A DNA stretch of 47,336 nucleotides. Origin: Candidatus Altarchaeum sp. Its GTDB lineage: Archaea; Altiarchaeota; Altiarchaeia; Altiarchaeales; Altiarchaeaceae. A program made the translations under genes and the position numbers. The notes under the pieces are model-generated. The model had not been told where the DNA came from and did no database searches. It was given only the letters and a program-made list of their open reading frames with translations. The stretch lies in assembly GCA_018260615.1 (NCBI GenBank), contig JAGWDQ010000080.1, positions 1 to 47,336 on the forward strand, in the 5' to 3' direction. Below are positions 1-8,563 of this stretch, piece after piece (position 1 is the stretch's first letter; every line of letters starts with the position of its first letter).

Positions 1-342
1 AATCAGAAAAATTTAGTAATTTAAGGGCGGATGTTCTTAATTCGCAACCACTCTAATATTCAATTTTGAGATTTCTTTTAAGCATTTTCAAATCAGAAGA
101 TTTGAAAATCTCCGAGCATTTTGAAAATCAACAGATTTTGAAAATATCCGAACATCAGTCAGGTTATCAGCGAGGTGAGATTTTTAAAATATCTCTCGCA
201 AATTAATTAACCCAATTTAAAGGGATGAGCACCTCTTTTTGTTTCATCTTTCTATGGTTTATATAATTAAATTTAAACCATTAAATAAATGAATAAATTT
301 TATAAATTATAAATTTTCAATATTGAATTTTAAATTTCCTAT
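1..342. other. Noncoding stretch with short hairpins
   Basis: No convincing gene is visible. Positions about 80-160 hold imperfect short inverted repeats built on TTTTCAAATC / GATTTGAAAA and GAAAATC / GATTTT, followed by the phrase AGCGAGGTGA near 170. The phrase AAAATCTCCGAGCA here recurs in the intergenic hairpin array near 34060, which also ends in AGCGAGGTGA. This suggests a dispersed intergenic element. From about 240 to 342 the sequence is plain AT-rich spacer downstream of the aminopeptidase gene on the minus strand. Confidence 0.5.
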
Positions 343-1380
343 TTACTCCCTGCACAACTTTTCAATCCCTTTGACACACAAATCAATCGTCGCCTCAACA
401 TCCTTCATGCTGAAAACCCCTGTCGGCGAATGAATATACCTTGTCGGAATACTTAAAACCCCTGTCGGAATTCCTTCCCTGTTCATATAAATAATTGCAC
501 CGTCTGTCATTCCTCCTTCAAGAACATCAATCTGATAAGAAATTTTGTTTTCTTTTGCCGCTTCAATAAAAATTTTCTTTATTTTGTCACTGACAATAAC
601 TCCTCTGCCGCTCGCTTCAATTAATGTAATGGCGACACCCTTTCCGACATTTAACGATGATTCTGTTTCTTTGATTTGCGGAGTTCCTCCTGCAATGGTC
701 GTATCTATGGCAATCGCATAATCAGGATTTATTTTAAACGAGACGGTTCTTGCACCTTTTAGCCCTACTTCTTCCTGTGCAGTCGCAACGCCGTAAATTT
801 CCGCATTTAAATTTTTTGCATTGATTTTTTCCATAATTTTGAGCATAGCGTAACATCCTACTCTGTTGTCTATCGCCTTTCCGTAATATAAGTCCTTATT
901 TAAATTTCCAAAATTCGGCTCAAATATTATTGCATCGGCAATTTCAACCTTTGTCTCTGCTTCTTCCCTGCTTTCGCATCCAATATCTATAAACAAGTCA
1001 GTATGTTCAATGACCTTCTTTTTTTCTTCGTCTTTTTGTAAATGCGGCGGCTTACTTCCGATAATTCCGAAAACATCGCCTTTTTTGCCTTTTATTATTA
1101 CTCTTTGTCCTAACAGCACTCTGTCATCAATGCCTCCGATTTTGACAAAATTTATAAAGCCCTCTTTTGATATATATTTCACCATCAGTCCGATTTCGTC
1201 AATGTGTGCGGCAATTAAAAATTTCTTACCTCCTTTTCCTTTTCTGCCTATAACATTTCCAAAACTGTCTGTGCTTACATCATCACAAAATTTTTTCAGT
1301 TCCGCTTTTACAATGTCTGCTGCTTCTCCTTCATTTCCGCTTATTCCGCCTGCCAGACATAAATTTTTTAACAATTCCAT
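343..1380 (-). CDS. M42 family metallo-aminopeptidase (TET-like)
   Basis: The 345-residue product has the expected length and metal-site order of M42 co-catalytic aminopeptidases, which assemble into large cytosolic TET particles and trim peptides downstream of the proteasome. Visible motifs: AHIDEIG (His59, Asp61), GKAIDNRVG around 167-175 (bridging Asp171), AQEEVG (catalytic Glu203 and metal Glu204), AIDTT (Asp226) and the late RYIHSP (His317). All key residues are intact. The gene stands alone, with noncoding DNA downstream and a toxin-antitoxin-like pair on the other strand upstream. Substrate preference (glutamyl, leucyl or lysyl) cannot be read from sequence alone. M42 proteins are sometimes annotated as endoglucanase, which is a historical error. 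Confidence 0.93.
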   Translation of the reverse strand: MELLKNLCLAGGISGNEGEAADIVKAELKKFCDDVSTDSFGNVIGRKGKGGKKFLIAAHIDEIGLMVKYISKEGFINFVKIGGIDDRVLLGQRVIIKGKKGDVFGIIGSKPPHLQKDEEKKKVIEHTDLFIDIGCESREEAETKVEIADAIIFEPNFGNLNKDLYYGKAIDNRVGCYAMLKIMEKINAKNLNAEIYGVATAQEEVGLKGARTVSFKINPDYAIAIDTTIAGGTPQIKETESSLNVGKGVAITLIEASGRGVIVSDKIKKIFIEAAKENKISYQIDVLEGGMTDGAIIYMNREGIPTGVLSIPTRYIHSPTGVFSMKDVEATIDLCVKGIEKLCRE

Positions 1381-1523
1381 TTTTATATAGTAAAGTAGAA
1401 TAAATTAATTTTTGATTGAAATAAACTGACAATTTTATATCTCTTTACTAAAGTTTTGCGTTTTACCGATTCATTTATGGTTAAAAATTTAATTTATTTA
1501 TTAAAAAATACAAAACATCAGAA

Positions 1524-1535
1524 TTATATATAATT
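1524..1535 (+). promoter_or_regulatory. Probable archaeal TATA box for the 1562 gene
   Basis: TTATATATAATT lies about 27-38 bases before the ATG at 1562. Archaeal TBP sites sit about 25 bases before transcription start, so the mRNA would have a very short leader. No ribosome-binding GGAGG is present. Inferred from sequence and spacing only. Confidence 0.45.
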
Positions 1536-1561
1536 TATTTTTATTGAATTCCAATTAAAAT

Positions 1562-1864
1562 ATGGACATTAATGACATCAAGGAAAAAATACAAATTAAT
1601 GACTATGAAATATCATTACACGCATTGGAGAAGTCATTTGAGAGAAAGATATGGAAGGACGATATTGAACATGCGATTATGAATGGCGAGATAATTGAGG
1701 ATTACAAAGATGACAAACCGTACCCTTCCTGCCTTATATGTGGAAAAACCAGAGATATGCAACCTATTCATATTGTATGCACTTATCCGCCAATAGTGAG
1801 GATAATAACTATATATTTCCCGGATAAAGATAAATGGATTGATTATAAAATAAGAATAAAATGA
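1562..1864 (+). CDS. DUF4258-like protein, probable RelE/MqsR-type toxin
   Basis: The product has 100 residues. Near the N-terminus it reads YEISLHALEKSFER, the usual DUF4258 opening in which a His precedes a helix, followed by IEHAIMNGEIIEDY and a C-terminal strand-rich part ending IITIYFPDKDKWI. DUF4258 proteins are small RNase-fold proteins often encoded beside a zinc-finger antitoxin. The stop codon overlaps the next start (ATGA at 1861-1864), and the next gene is exactly such a zinc-finger protein, so the pair is translationally coupled. Toxicity is inferred from family and context, not shown. Toxin-first order is seen in several MqsRA-like modules. Confidence 0.75.
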   Translation: MDINDIKEKIQINDYEISLHALEKSFERKIWKDDIEHAIMNGEIIEDYKDDKPYPSCLICGKTRDMQPIHIVCTYPPIVRIITIYFPDKDKWIDYKIRIK

Positions 1865-2106
1865 AAGAGAAAGAAAAGTGTCAGTTTTGCGGAGGAATAT
1901 TGGACCATAAGAAAACAAATGTTGACTTGAGAGTAAATAATGAATTCATAATTTTTGAAGATGTCCCTGCAAAAGTATGTGGACAGTGTGGTGAGAAGTA
2001 TTTCTCTGCTGAGGTATATACAATAATTGAGGAAAGAGTAAAGAAAAAGGAAGATGTTAAAAAAGTGATAAATGTTCCGGTAATGTGTTTCCCGGTAAGC
2101 GTTTAA
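1861..2106 (+). CDS. YgiT-type zinc-finger protein, probable antitoxin
   Basis: The 81-residue product has two CxxC knuckles, CQFC near residue 8 and CGQC near residue 40, with a conserved strand between them, as in the N-terminal zinc domain of MqsA/YgiT antitoxins. The C-terminal third is a short charged helix (EERVKKKEDVKKV); the helix-turn-helix DNA-binding domain of full-length MqsA is absent. It overlaps the upstream DUF4258 gene by four bases, so the two are surely co-translated. Expected job: bind and neutralise the partner. The lack of a DNA-binding domain means autoregulation, if any, must work another way. Confidence 0.75.
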   Translation: MKEKEKCQFCGGILDHKKTNVDLRVNNEFIIFEDVPAKVCGQCGEKYFSAEVYTIIEERVKKKEDVKKVINVPVMCFPVSV

Positions 2107-2194
2107 GAAAGATTTTACAAATTTCAAATTTGTGCTGATAAAATTTCCTCTTTGCATTCATGATTTGAATTTTCTGAAAAAACCTGCTTTTTCC

Positions 2195-2586
2195 CTATTC
2201 TTTATCTCCTGTATTTGCCTTTGCGTTTTGTCTTTGCTTATGTATTTTAATCAGAGCAAAGCCAAATATTAAAAGAGAGGCCCCGAATAAAAACCCGAAA
2301 ATCATCATAACATAATTGGGAAAATGAAGTAAAATGGAAAAAGTTAACAATAACAAAAGAATTGCCACGGCTAAAAAAGATATGAAAAATTTTTTATTTT
2401 TGTGCTGTTTTCGTCTTCATATTTTAAAATTAGCAACTTAAAACTAAAATATAAAAATAACATCGTAGTTGCAATATTAGAAAGGTAATTGAAAAAATTA
2501 TGAAGGTAAATATAAGATACCAGTGTTGCCAATAAAAAAATTCCTGCTATTACCCAACCAGCAAATAAAATGTTTTTGATTTTCAT
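2195..2586 (-). pseudogene. Small four-span membrane protein split by a frameshift
   Basis: The first part (2371-2586, 71 residues) starts MKIKNILFAGWV and has two hydrophobic spans before ending shortly after YEDENSTK. In another frame, directly continuing with no good start codon of its own, comes FFISFLAVAILLLLL... and a second span pair, ending KANTGDKE at 2195. The junction falls in an A-rich run near 2383-2400, a typical place for a one-base slip. Joined, the parts give a protein of about 130 residues with four predicted spans. It may be a real mutation, a sequencing error or programmed slippage. No family is recognised. It follows the SNase gene on the same strand by 25 bases. Confidence 0.55.
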
Positions 2587-2610
2587 TTAATAAATTTTGA
2601 CATTAAATTT

Positions 2611-3141
2611 TTAAAATTCGTCCCTGCACTTATAGGTTGAATTCTCACCGTAAATCCCGAGCTTTTCATTTCTTGCTTCTATTCCCGCATTTATTATTTC
2701 GGAATTTTTTGTCATAAAAGGACACGCATAACCATTCTTAACCATCTGATAATCATAGGACTCTTTAATATCATCCGTATCTGCATCTACCGGATAAATT
2801 TCGCATAAATTTCTTTTGTATTTATCTGTTCCTTTGCACTTCAATTTTATATGTTTGTTTAAAATTTTATCCTTCAGGAAATCCCTTGCCTCATAACCAT
2901 AAAAGTCCTTTGCTTTCGGCGGAACTTCCGGAGTGTCAATATACAAGACCCTGATTGATTCCGTAAGATTTTGTGTGCGAATAGTATCTCCGTCATGAAC
3001 ACTTGTCACATAATCAACAGATATTAAAGTATATTCACTTTTCTGATTTAAGTCAAAATTTCCTCCTGTCAGATAAAAAAATATTCCAAAGCCGATTATT
3101 ACTATTATTACAGTTAAAAACAACTTTTTTGTTAAGCCCAT
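2611..3141 (-). CDS. Membrane-anchored staphylococcal-nuclease-like (SNase) protein
   Basis: The 176-residue product begins with one hydrophobic segment (about 6-26) that is a signal peptide or anchor, then an SNase OB-fold domain. Family marks are VHDGDTIR (about 49-56, with the metal-binding Asp), RVLYIDTPEV (about 65-74, with catalytic Arg and Asp), YGYEARDFL (family position of the second Glu) and KYKRNLCEIY with the second catalytic Arg region. SNase domains cut DNA and RNA with calcium; a secreted or surface form would act on environmental nucleic acid. It sits between the Hps-RraA gene and the split membrane-protein gene, all on the minus strand, with 30-base gaps. Confidence 0.87.
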   Translation of the reverse strand: MGLTKKLFLTVIIVIIGFGIFFYLTGGNFDLNQKSEYTLISVDYVTSVHDGDTIRTQNLTESIRVLYIDTPEVPPKAKDFYGYEARDFLKDKILNKHIKLKCKGTDKYKRNLCEIYPVDADTDDIKESYDYQMVKNGYACPFMTKNSEIINAGIEARNEKLGIYGENSTYKCRDEF

Positions 3142-3171
3142 TTTAATAACACAATAAATTTTTATTAAATT

Positions 3172-4461
3172 TTACCTCTTACAACATTCCCATTTTTCTA
3201 TTTCGGCAACACTCGCTAATGTGCTTTTATTTCCAATCTCCTCCTTTATGCGATTTTCCTTCTCATAAACATCCAATGCCCTGTTTGCCACTTCAATTGC
3301 ATCTTCTTCCGGAACAACGCTCACTCCGTCATCGTCTCCGATAATATAATCACCCGGCCGGACATCAACTCCTCCGCAGGAAATTTTAACTCCTAATTCT
3401 CCAAATCCCTTTGGCTCTCCCGCATTGGAAGTTATTAATTTGGCAAATGCGGGAAAATTTAATTTTGAAATTTCTCCGGTATCTCTTATCGCCCCGTCAA
3501 TAACAACACCTTTGATTCCTTTCTGTATGCAGCTCAGAGTTGCTAGTTCACCCCAGACGGCAGGCGATTTTCCGTTGGCATCAATAACAATAACATCCCC
3601 TGCTTTTGCTTTATCTATACTTTCAACTGCTTTTGCCCAGTCGCCTGAAAATGTTCGGACAGTAAATGCCTTTCCGCTCACCTTTATTCCGGGTTTTATC
3701 GGCTTAATATCATTCATCACCTGTGCCCTGTGCATAGCATCACTTATATTGGCAGTGGAGACCTTTTTAAAAATTTCCAAAATTTCATCATCAGAACCTA
3801 CCTTTCTAAATTCGGATTTTACTGAAATTTCTTTCTCTATTGCTTCCTTTACTTTTCCCGCGCTTTCGGCAACATTCCTGCTTTTTGTTATTGCTGCACC
3901 AACAATTATTGTGTTACAAAATTTTGCCAGTTCGCCTGCATTTTCGGAATTTATTCCGCCTGCAACGGCAATATTCTTTATTCCTGCATTTACTAATTTT
4001 TCAACCTCATCTGAAATTTTCATTCCTCTCATCTGCTGGTCTATTCCCAGATGAACACACACACATACATTCTGGTCAAATTCCTGTATCTTCTTTGCTT
4101 TTTCTGCTAAATTTTCAACATTCAGCATATCAACCATAATTTTGCATCCGTAATTTTTACCTGCTTTGAGACATTCAAAGAGCATTGAATAATCGCTTGC
4201 CCCTAAAATTCCGACAATATCCGCTCCTGATTTTGCAGCCATTTCAACCTCTATTCTTCCGACATCCATTGTTTTCATATCTGCACAAATTTCTTGAGCA
4301 GGAAATTCCTTTCTGAATTTTCTGACCGCATTCATACCTTCACTTTTAATGAGCGGTGTGCCAACTTCCATTATATCAACAAAATTTTTTGCTTCTTTTG
4401 CAATATTCAACGCCCTTTCCAGTTCAACAAAGTCAAGTGCAAGTTGTAGTTTTGCTTTCAT
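3172..4461 (-). CDS. 3-hexulose-6-phosphate synthase fused to RraA-like domain
   Basis: The 429-residue product has an N-terminal Hps (OMP decarboxylase-fold) barrel of about 210 residues and a C-terminal RraA-like domain of about 210. The barrel starts KLQLALDFVEL, carries ICADMKTMDVG (catalytic Asp-Lys region) and GIDQQ, and ends VAGGINSEN / IIVGAAITKS, the phosphate-binding loops. The RraA part includes VSTANISDAMHR, VIDANGKSPAVWGELAT and VIDGAIRDTGEI. In archaea lacking a normal oxidative pentose pathway, Hps with Phi makes or uses ribulose 5-phosphate. The exact job of the fused RraA-like domain is not settled; aldolase or decarboxylase activity is known for some relatives. PurE lies 17 bases upstream, a sensible link because purine synthesis consumes ribose phosphate. 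Confidence 0.9.
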   Translation of the reverse strand: MKAKLQLALDFVELERALNIAKEAKNFVDIMEVGTPLIKSEGMNAVRKFRKEFPAQEICADMKTMDVGRIEVEMAAKSGADIVGILGASDYSMLFECLKAGKNYGCKIMVDMLNVENLAEKAKKIQEFDQNVCVCVHLGIDQQMRGMKISDEVEKLVNAGIKNIAVAGGINSENAGELAKFCNTIIVGAAITKSRNVAESAGKVKEAIEKEISVKSEFRKVGSDDEILEIFKKVSTANISDAMHRAQVMNDIKPIKPGIKVSGKAFTVRTFSGDWAKAVESIDKAKAGDVIVIDANGKSPAVWGELATLSCIQKGIKGVVIDGAIRDTGEISKLNFPAFAKLITSNAGEPKGFGELGVKISCGGVDVRPGDYIIGDDDGVSVVPEEDAIEVANRALDVYEKENRIKEEIGNKSTLASVAEIEKWECCKR

Positions 4462-4478
4462 TTAGAAATTTTAGAAAT

Positions 4479-4862
4479 TTATTTTAACTTTAATATCCTC
4501 ATTGCCAGATATGCTGCATTTTCCGCATTATCAATTCCGACACATGCAACAGGAACTCCTTTTGGCATCTGTACAATACTCAATAATGCATCCAAACCAT
4601 CCAATTTTGCAGAAACAGGAACGCCAATAACAACTTTATCTGTAAAAGCAGCAACCGCTCCGGGAAGAGCAGCAGAAAGTCCCGCAATTGCAATAAAAAT
4701 TTTTGCATCTGTACTTTTTACAATTTCAATTAATCGTTCCGGCTCTCTGTGAAAAGAGCAATATTCAACGCCATACAAAATTTGATTTTCGTTTAAAATT
4801 TTTTCCGCTTTTTTTACGATTTCCTCATCGCTTTTGCTTCCTGCAATTATCAAAACATCCAT
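4479..4862 (-). CDS. purE: 5-(carboxyamino)imidazole ribonucleotide mutase / AIR carboxylase (PurE)
   Basis: PurE makes carboxy-AIR in purine synthesis. At 127 residues it is a short form of the family. Visible family marks: [10 protein letters not shown] (the phosphate-binding start), [10 protein letters not shown] near residues 35-44, equal to the SAHR segment of other PurE proteins, [12 protein letters not shown] at about 57-68, and [32 protein letters not shown] near 78-110 in the usual order. The SAHRTP of bacterial enzymes is SFHREP here, as in other short archaeal PurE. It begins an apparent operon with Hps-RraA downstream and follows the tRNA-Lys gene on the same strand. Confidence 0.92.
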   Translation of the reverse strand: MDVLIIAGSKSDEEIVKKAEKILNENQILYGVEYCSFHREPERLIEIVKSTDAKIFIAIAGLSAALPGAVAAFTDKVVIGVPVSAKLDGLDALLSIVQMPKGVPVACVGIDNAENAAYLAMRILKLK

Positions 4863-4883
4863 TTAACATTAGTTTCAAAAATA

Positions 4884-4957
4884 CGGGCTTGACGGGATTT
4901 GAACCCGCGGCAGACGGATTAAAAGTCCGTCGCTCTGCCAAACTGAGCTACAAGCCC
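4884..4957 (-). tRNA. tRNA-Lys (UUU)
   Basis: On the minus strand the gene starts GGGCTTG and ends CAAGCCC plus discriminator G, giving a seven-pair acceptor stem. The anticodon arm is ACGGA-CTTTTAA-TCCGT, so the anticodon is TTT (Lys). The T arm GCGGG-TTCAAAT-CCCGT is standard and the D arm holds AGCTCAG. No intron is visible and CCA is not encoded, as is usual in archaea. RNase Z, which trims tRNA 3' ends, is encoded just upstream on the same strand. Confidence 0.97.
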
Positions 4958-5002
4958 AAAAATTTAATTTGCTGTAATAATTACAAATCGGATTAAAAAT
5001 AA

Positions 5003-5962
5003 TTACATTATCAAAATTTTCTTTTCCGGCGGGGCAGAAATTTGGACACTCATAAAATCCTTTACAACATAACTGCTTTTAAACACTTCTCTTGCTTCAT
5101 TCTCCAAAATTTTTGAATCCGGATATCTCTGGCTTATGTGAATCAAAAACAGGGATTTTGCATTTGCATTTTTAGCTGTTTCCGCCGCCTGCAATGCCGT
5201 TGTATGTCCGTGATCTGAAATTTTATCTATGTCTATATTTGAATATGTTGAATCGTGGATAAGAATATCACAGTCATCCGCAAATTTTATTGTGTTGTCG
5301 CAGGGAGTTGTATCTCCGGTATAGACAATTTTTCTTCCTTTTATCGGCTGACTTAAAACATCATCTGCATTTATTACTTTTCCGTTAAAATTTATGCTTT
5401 CTCCTCTTTGAAGCTCGCTGTATAGTTTGCCTTCGGGGATTCCCAACGCAAGTGCCTTCTCCTTTAAAAATTTCCTTTTTTCCTTTTCTTCAAAGACAAA
5501 TCCCAAACTTTCTGATATATGCTGTGTTTTAAAAGGTATGATTTTATATCCCCTGCCTTCAACAACCTGCCCTTCTGAAATTTCATAAATTTTAACAAAT
5601 TGCATTGCATCCTTCGGAACCGGTAAATTTTTGATTATGTTGCGGATGCCGATCCCGCCATAAATTTCCAGATTGCTGTTTCGGCCTAAAAAATTCATCG
5701 TATTGAGTATTCCGGTTAAACCGGCAATATGGTCTGCGTGAAAATGTGTGATGAAAATTTTATTTATATTCATAAAATTTATTTTTTCGTTCTTTTCTTT
5801 GTTTTTTCCGTTCCTTTTTGACGAGCAAATCATTATTTGTCTTAAAGTTCCTTCCCCGCAGTCAAACAAAAAGAGTTCATTCAAATATTCAACTAATACG
5901 GCCGGCAATCCCCTGTCTTTTGTCGGCACACTTCCTCCGCTGCCCAAAAATATTACCTTCAT
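5003..5962 (-). CDS. rnz: Ribonuclease Z (tRNA 3'-processing endonuclease)
   Basis: The 319-residue metallo-beta-lactamase-fold protein starts KVIFLGSGGSVPTKDRG, the usual RNase Z opening. The zinc motif is THFHADH at residues 72-78. Later family marks are KTQHISESLGFVFEE, a VYTGDTTPCDN segment (metal Asp), HDSTYS and DHGHTTALQAAE with a metal His, and FLIHISQRY. The enzyme cuts tRNA precursors after the discriminator base, needed here because the neighbouring tRNA-Lys lacks an encoded CCA. The tRNA gene begins 46 bases downstream on the same strand, so both may be read in one transcript. The long basic stretch near 47-62 (SSKRNGKNKEKNEK) is an unusual insert. Confidence 0.93.
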   Translation of the reverse strand: MKVIFLGSGGSVPTKDRGLPAVLVEYLNELFLFDCGEGTLRQIMICSSKRNGKNKEKNEKINFMNINKIFITHFHADHIAGLTGILNTMNFLGRNSNLEIYGGIGIRNIIKNLPVPKDAMQFVKIYEISEGQVVEGRGYKIIPFKTQHISESLGFVFEEKEKRKFLKEKALALGIPEGKLYSELQRGESINFNGKVINADDVLSQPIKGRKIVYTGDTTPCDNTIKFADDCDILIHDSTYSNIDIDKISDHGHTTALQAAETAKNANAKSLFLIHISQRYPDSKILENEAREVFKSSYVVKDFMSVQISAPPEKKILIM

Positions 5963-6053
5963 AATATATAAATTTTAATAAACATAAATTTTAATAAACA
6001 TAAATTTAATTTTAAATGTAATTAATTACATTACTAAAATTTAAAACATAAAG

Positions 6054-6452
6054 ATGACACGAATTGCATTAAACTGGAGAAAAATTCCGCAGAGATATAA
6101 TCTGATAGGAACAAAGTGTACAACCTGCGAAACATATTATTTTCCGCCCCGGATTATATGCCCGAAATGCAGGAGAAAATCCAAAATGGACGAGCATAAA
6201 TTTTGCGGTGAAGGCGAAGTGCTGACATATACCCTGATTTATTCTCCTCCGCAGGGTTTTGAGAACATCAAACCATACATTCTGGCAATAATAAAATTAA
6301 ATGAAGGGCCTTCGCTTACGGCACAGATTATTGACTGCAAAATTGACGATGTGAAGATAGGGAGCAAAGTTAAATCCGTATTCAGAAAGATAGTTGAGGA
6401 AGGTGACGAAGGCGTGATTTTATACGGATATAAATTTAAGCTGGTGAAGTAA
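6054..6452 (+). CDS. Zn-ribbon/OB-fold protein of the DUF35 family
   Basis: The 132-residue product has an N-terminal zinc ribbon with Cys22, Cys25, Cys36 and Cys39 and a C-terminal OB fold (GEGEVLTYTLIYSPPQGFE onward). DUF35 proteins in archaea normally sit beside thiolase and HMG-CoA synthase and act as the scaffold that channels acyl-CoA between them in the mevalonate pathway. Neither partner lies next to it here, though mevalonate kinase is 20 kb away. The next gene in the same direction is an HD phosphohydrolase, probably a separate unit. Confidence 0.85.
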   Translation: MTRIALNWRKIPQRYNLIGTKCTTCETYYFPPRIICPKCRRKSKMDEHKFCGEGEVLTYTLIYSPPQGFENIKPYILAIIKLNEGPSLTAQIIDCKIDDVKIGSKVKSVFRKIVEEGDEGVILYGYKFKLVK

Positions 6453-6537
6453 AATTGTTAACATATTAATTTTTGTTATTAAATTGAAGTGGTTGTTATG
6501 AGAACTAAAAATATAAAATCTGTCTACTGTTCGCAAA

Positions 6538-7851
6538 ATGAAATATGAAAAATACGAAATTAGGGATTCCGTTTGGGGTTATATATCATTTAATGACATG
6601 GAAAAAGCCATAATAGACAGTCCGATACTTCAACGACTTAGGCGAATAAAACAGCTCGCACTCACTGAGATGGTATATCCCGGAGCGACTAATACACGAT
6701 TTGAACATTCGCTTGGGGTGATGCATCTTGCATCCAGGATGTATGATAACATAGTCAAGAAAGATAAAGATATTCATATTCTTAAAAAAGCAGGGTATCT
6801 TGAGGAAGGCGATCGTACTAGACAACTTATCAGATTGGCAGCTTTACTTCATGATATAGGACATGCTCCATTCTCACATTCATCAGAAAGTTTAATGCCT
6901 ACAGATAGTAAAACGGGTGAAGAATACTCTCATGAAGATTATACGGAGGCCATAATTATAGGTCTTTTAAGGAAAACCATAGAAGAGAACGATCTTAACA
7001 ACAGGAAGTATAACATAACTGCCGATGAGATTGCTGGCTTAATTACAGGAAATAAAAAATTATTGAAAGATAAAATTATATGGAAAAAATTGCTTTCCGG
7101 ACAGCTTGATGCGGATAGAGGTGATTATTTGCTTCGGGATTCTTATTATACGGGTGTTAAATACGGGGTCTATGATGCGGAAAGATTAATAGTGAGTTCT
7201 GTATTGGGGATAAATCCGGAAGCAAAGGGAAATGATGATTATAACTCATTAGCTGTGGGTGTTGAAAAAGGCGGATGGCATGTTGCAGAATCCCTTATTA
7301 TAGCAAGATATATGGCGTTTTCGCAGATTGTCTTTCATAAAACCAGAGTTGCTTATGATTATCATCTTGAGGAAGTAATGCGTTCATTTTTAAAAGAAAA
7401 ATTTGGAAAAATTACATTTCCCTTGCCAACAGAAAAAGGTATAGAAGAGTTTTTATCATTAAATGATAGCACTATATGGAATTATATAAATGAAAACAGG
7501 AAAAAAGATGAAAATTGTCGCGCTATTATTGAACGAGATCACATAAGAAGCATAGATGAAACACCGGAAAACCCATCAGACGAGGATATAGATAAAATTA
7601 TGGGAAAAACAGAGATTCTAAAGAGTGCCGGATTATTCTGCCATATAGCAAAATCATATAAACTATGGTACGAATTCGGAAAAAGCGACTCTACTGAGAT
7701 AATAGTATTTGAAAACTATAACAATAGTAAGATTCTTTCAAAATACTCAAAAATAGTTGAATCACTAAAGGACGGTACACATCAACTAAGGATTTATGTT
7801 AAACAAAAAGATCGGGAAAAAGCCATCAAAAAGACATACAATAAAAAATAG
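6538..7851 (+). CDS. HD-superfamily phosphohydrolase (COG1078, YwfO/dNTPase-like)
   Basis: The 437-residue product holds a complete HD domain: RFEHSLGVMHLA (metal His57), ALLHDIGHAPFSHSSE (His105-Asp106 and following His) and the COG1078 signature LDADRGDYLLRDSYYTGVKYG (third metal Asp). Relatives are oligomeric dNTP triphosphohydrolases or general nucleotide phosphohydrolases acting in the cytosol; some have been linked to phage defence. The C-terminal third is more divergent and rich in charged residues. The next gene, 70 bases on, encodes a small protein that looks like the partner seen beside bacterial ywfO. The precise nucleotide substrate is not readable. Confidence 0.88.
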   Translation: MKYEKYEIRDSVWGYISFNDMEKAIIDSPILQRLRRIKQLALTEMVYPGATNTRFEHSLGVMHLASRMYDNIVKKDKDIHILKKAGYLEEGDRTRQLIRLAALLHDIGHAPFSHSSESLMPTDSKTGEEYSHEDYTEAIIIGLLRKTIEENDLNNRKYNITADEIAGLITGNKKLLKDKIIWKKLLSGQLDADRGDYLLRDSYYTGVKYGVYDAERLIVSSVLGINPEAKGNDDYNSLAVGVEKGGWHVAESLIIARYMAFSQIVFHKTRVAYDYHLEEVMRSFLKEKFGKITFPLPTEKGIEEFLSLNDSTIWNYINENRKKDENCRAIIERDHIRSIDETPENPSDEDIDKIMGKTEILKSAGLFCHIAKSYKLWYEFGKSDSTEIIVFENYNNSKILSKYSKIVESLKDGTHQLRIYVKQKDREKAIKKTYNKK

Positions 7852-7921
7852 TAAGATGACAATTTAAATTTATAATTAAATTATTTTCATTATAATAAAC
7901 TAAAAATAAACAAAAACCAAA

Positions 7922-8413
7922 ATGACTTTATCAAATAAATCAGGAAATCAAAAAGAAAATTTTTTCGGAACAAGAAATGAACCTATAAGGAAAAGTATTT
8001 ATAAAACGGCCGGGATAATTGGATTTTTAGTAAAAGTACTACGAACAAAATATCCCGAAAAAAGAATAAGTCCTGCATATATTCAGAGAATTGGATATTT
8101 TTTAAAAAGAGAAAATGTAATAGATTTCAAGTATAGTATGTATCCTGATGGGCCTGGCTCCAATGCAATTTCAGTCGAACTTTCTGTTGCAACACATAAA
8201 AATATAGTAGAGATAAACTATTTGGAAGACAAAAAAGGATATTTTGTTGAACCCGGAGAAAACTTAAACAAAATGATTGACTTATTGACGAACGAAGAAA
8301 AGAATAAAATCAATAAAGTTGCAGATGAATTTGGACAATATGACTTAAGAGAACTTTCTGAAAAAGCAACAGATGTGTTTATCTTGAATCGCCCTACATT
8401 AAAATTTTCCTGA
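7922..8413 (+). CDS. Unrecognised small protein, possibly YwgA/Panacea-like
   Basis: The product has 163 residues, is soluble and has no signal. The layout IIGFLVKVLR ... ISPAYIQRIGYFLKRENV ... KYSMYPDGPGSNAISVELSVA ... ends with ADEFGQYDLRELSEKATDV. An early helix pair, a central YGP-like 'YPDGPGS' and a late helix with D-x-x-x-L-S-E-x-A recall the Panacea (SocA-like, DUF4065) and YwgA families. In Bacillus, YwgA is encoded next to a YwfO HD protein, which matches the upstream neighbour here. This is a pattern match by eye, with no search behind it. Relatives act as antitoxins or partners of small toxins, but no toxin is evident beside it. Confidence 0.5.
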   Translation: MTLSNKSGNQKENFFGTRNEPIRKSIYKTAGIIGFLVKVLRTKYPEKRISPAYIQRIGYFLKRENVIDFKYSMYPDGPGSNAISVELSVATHKNIVEINYLEDKKGYFVEPGENLNKMIDLLTNEEKNKINKVADEFGQYDLRELSEKATDVFILNRPTLKFS

Positions 8414-8563
8414 TAATCATGCTATTTTTATCACATATCTTAACCTTTCAAAAAAACAATCAATTATATCCGGGATCTCTTGGTTAAGGTGTTTTTTCTT
8501 TATTTTTTCATATTAAAATTTATCTGAGCACCAAAATAAACATAAAATAGAATAAAATTTGGA

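Noticed and set aside
343..1380. Endoglucanase annotation for the M42 protein
   Set aside because: Metal-ligand pattern is that of aminopeptidases; the cellulase label is a known legacy error.
3425..4054. Long open frame on the plus strand opposite Hps-RraA
   Set aside because: Shadow of a well-supported gene on the minus strand; no start signal or family.
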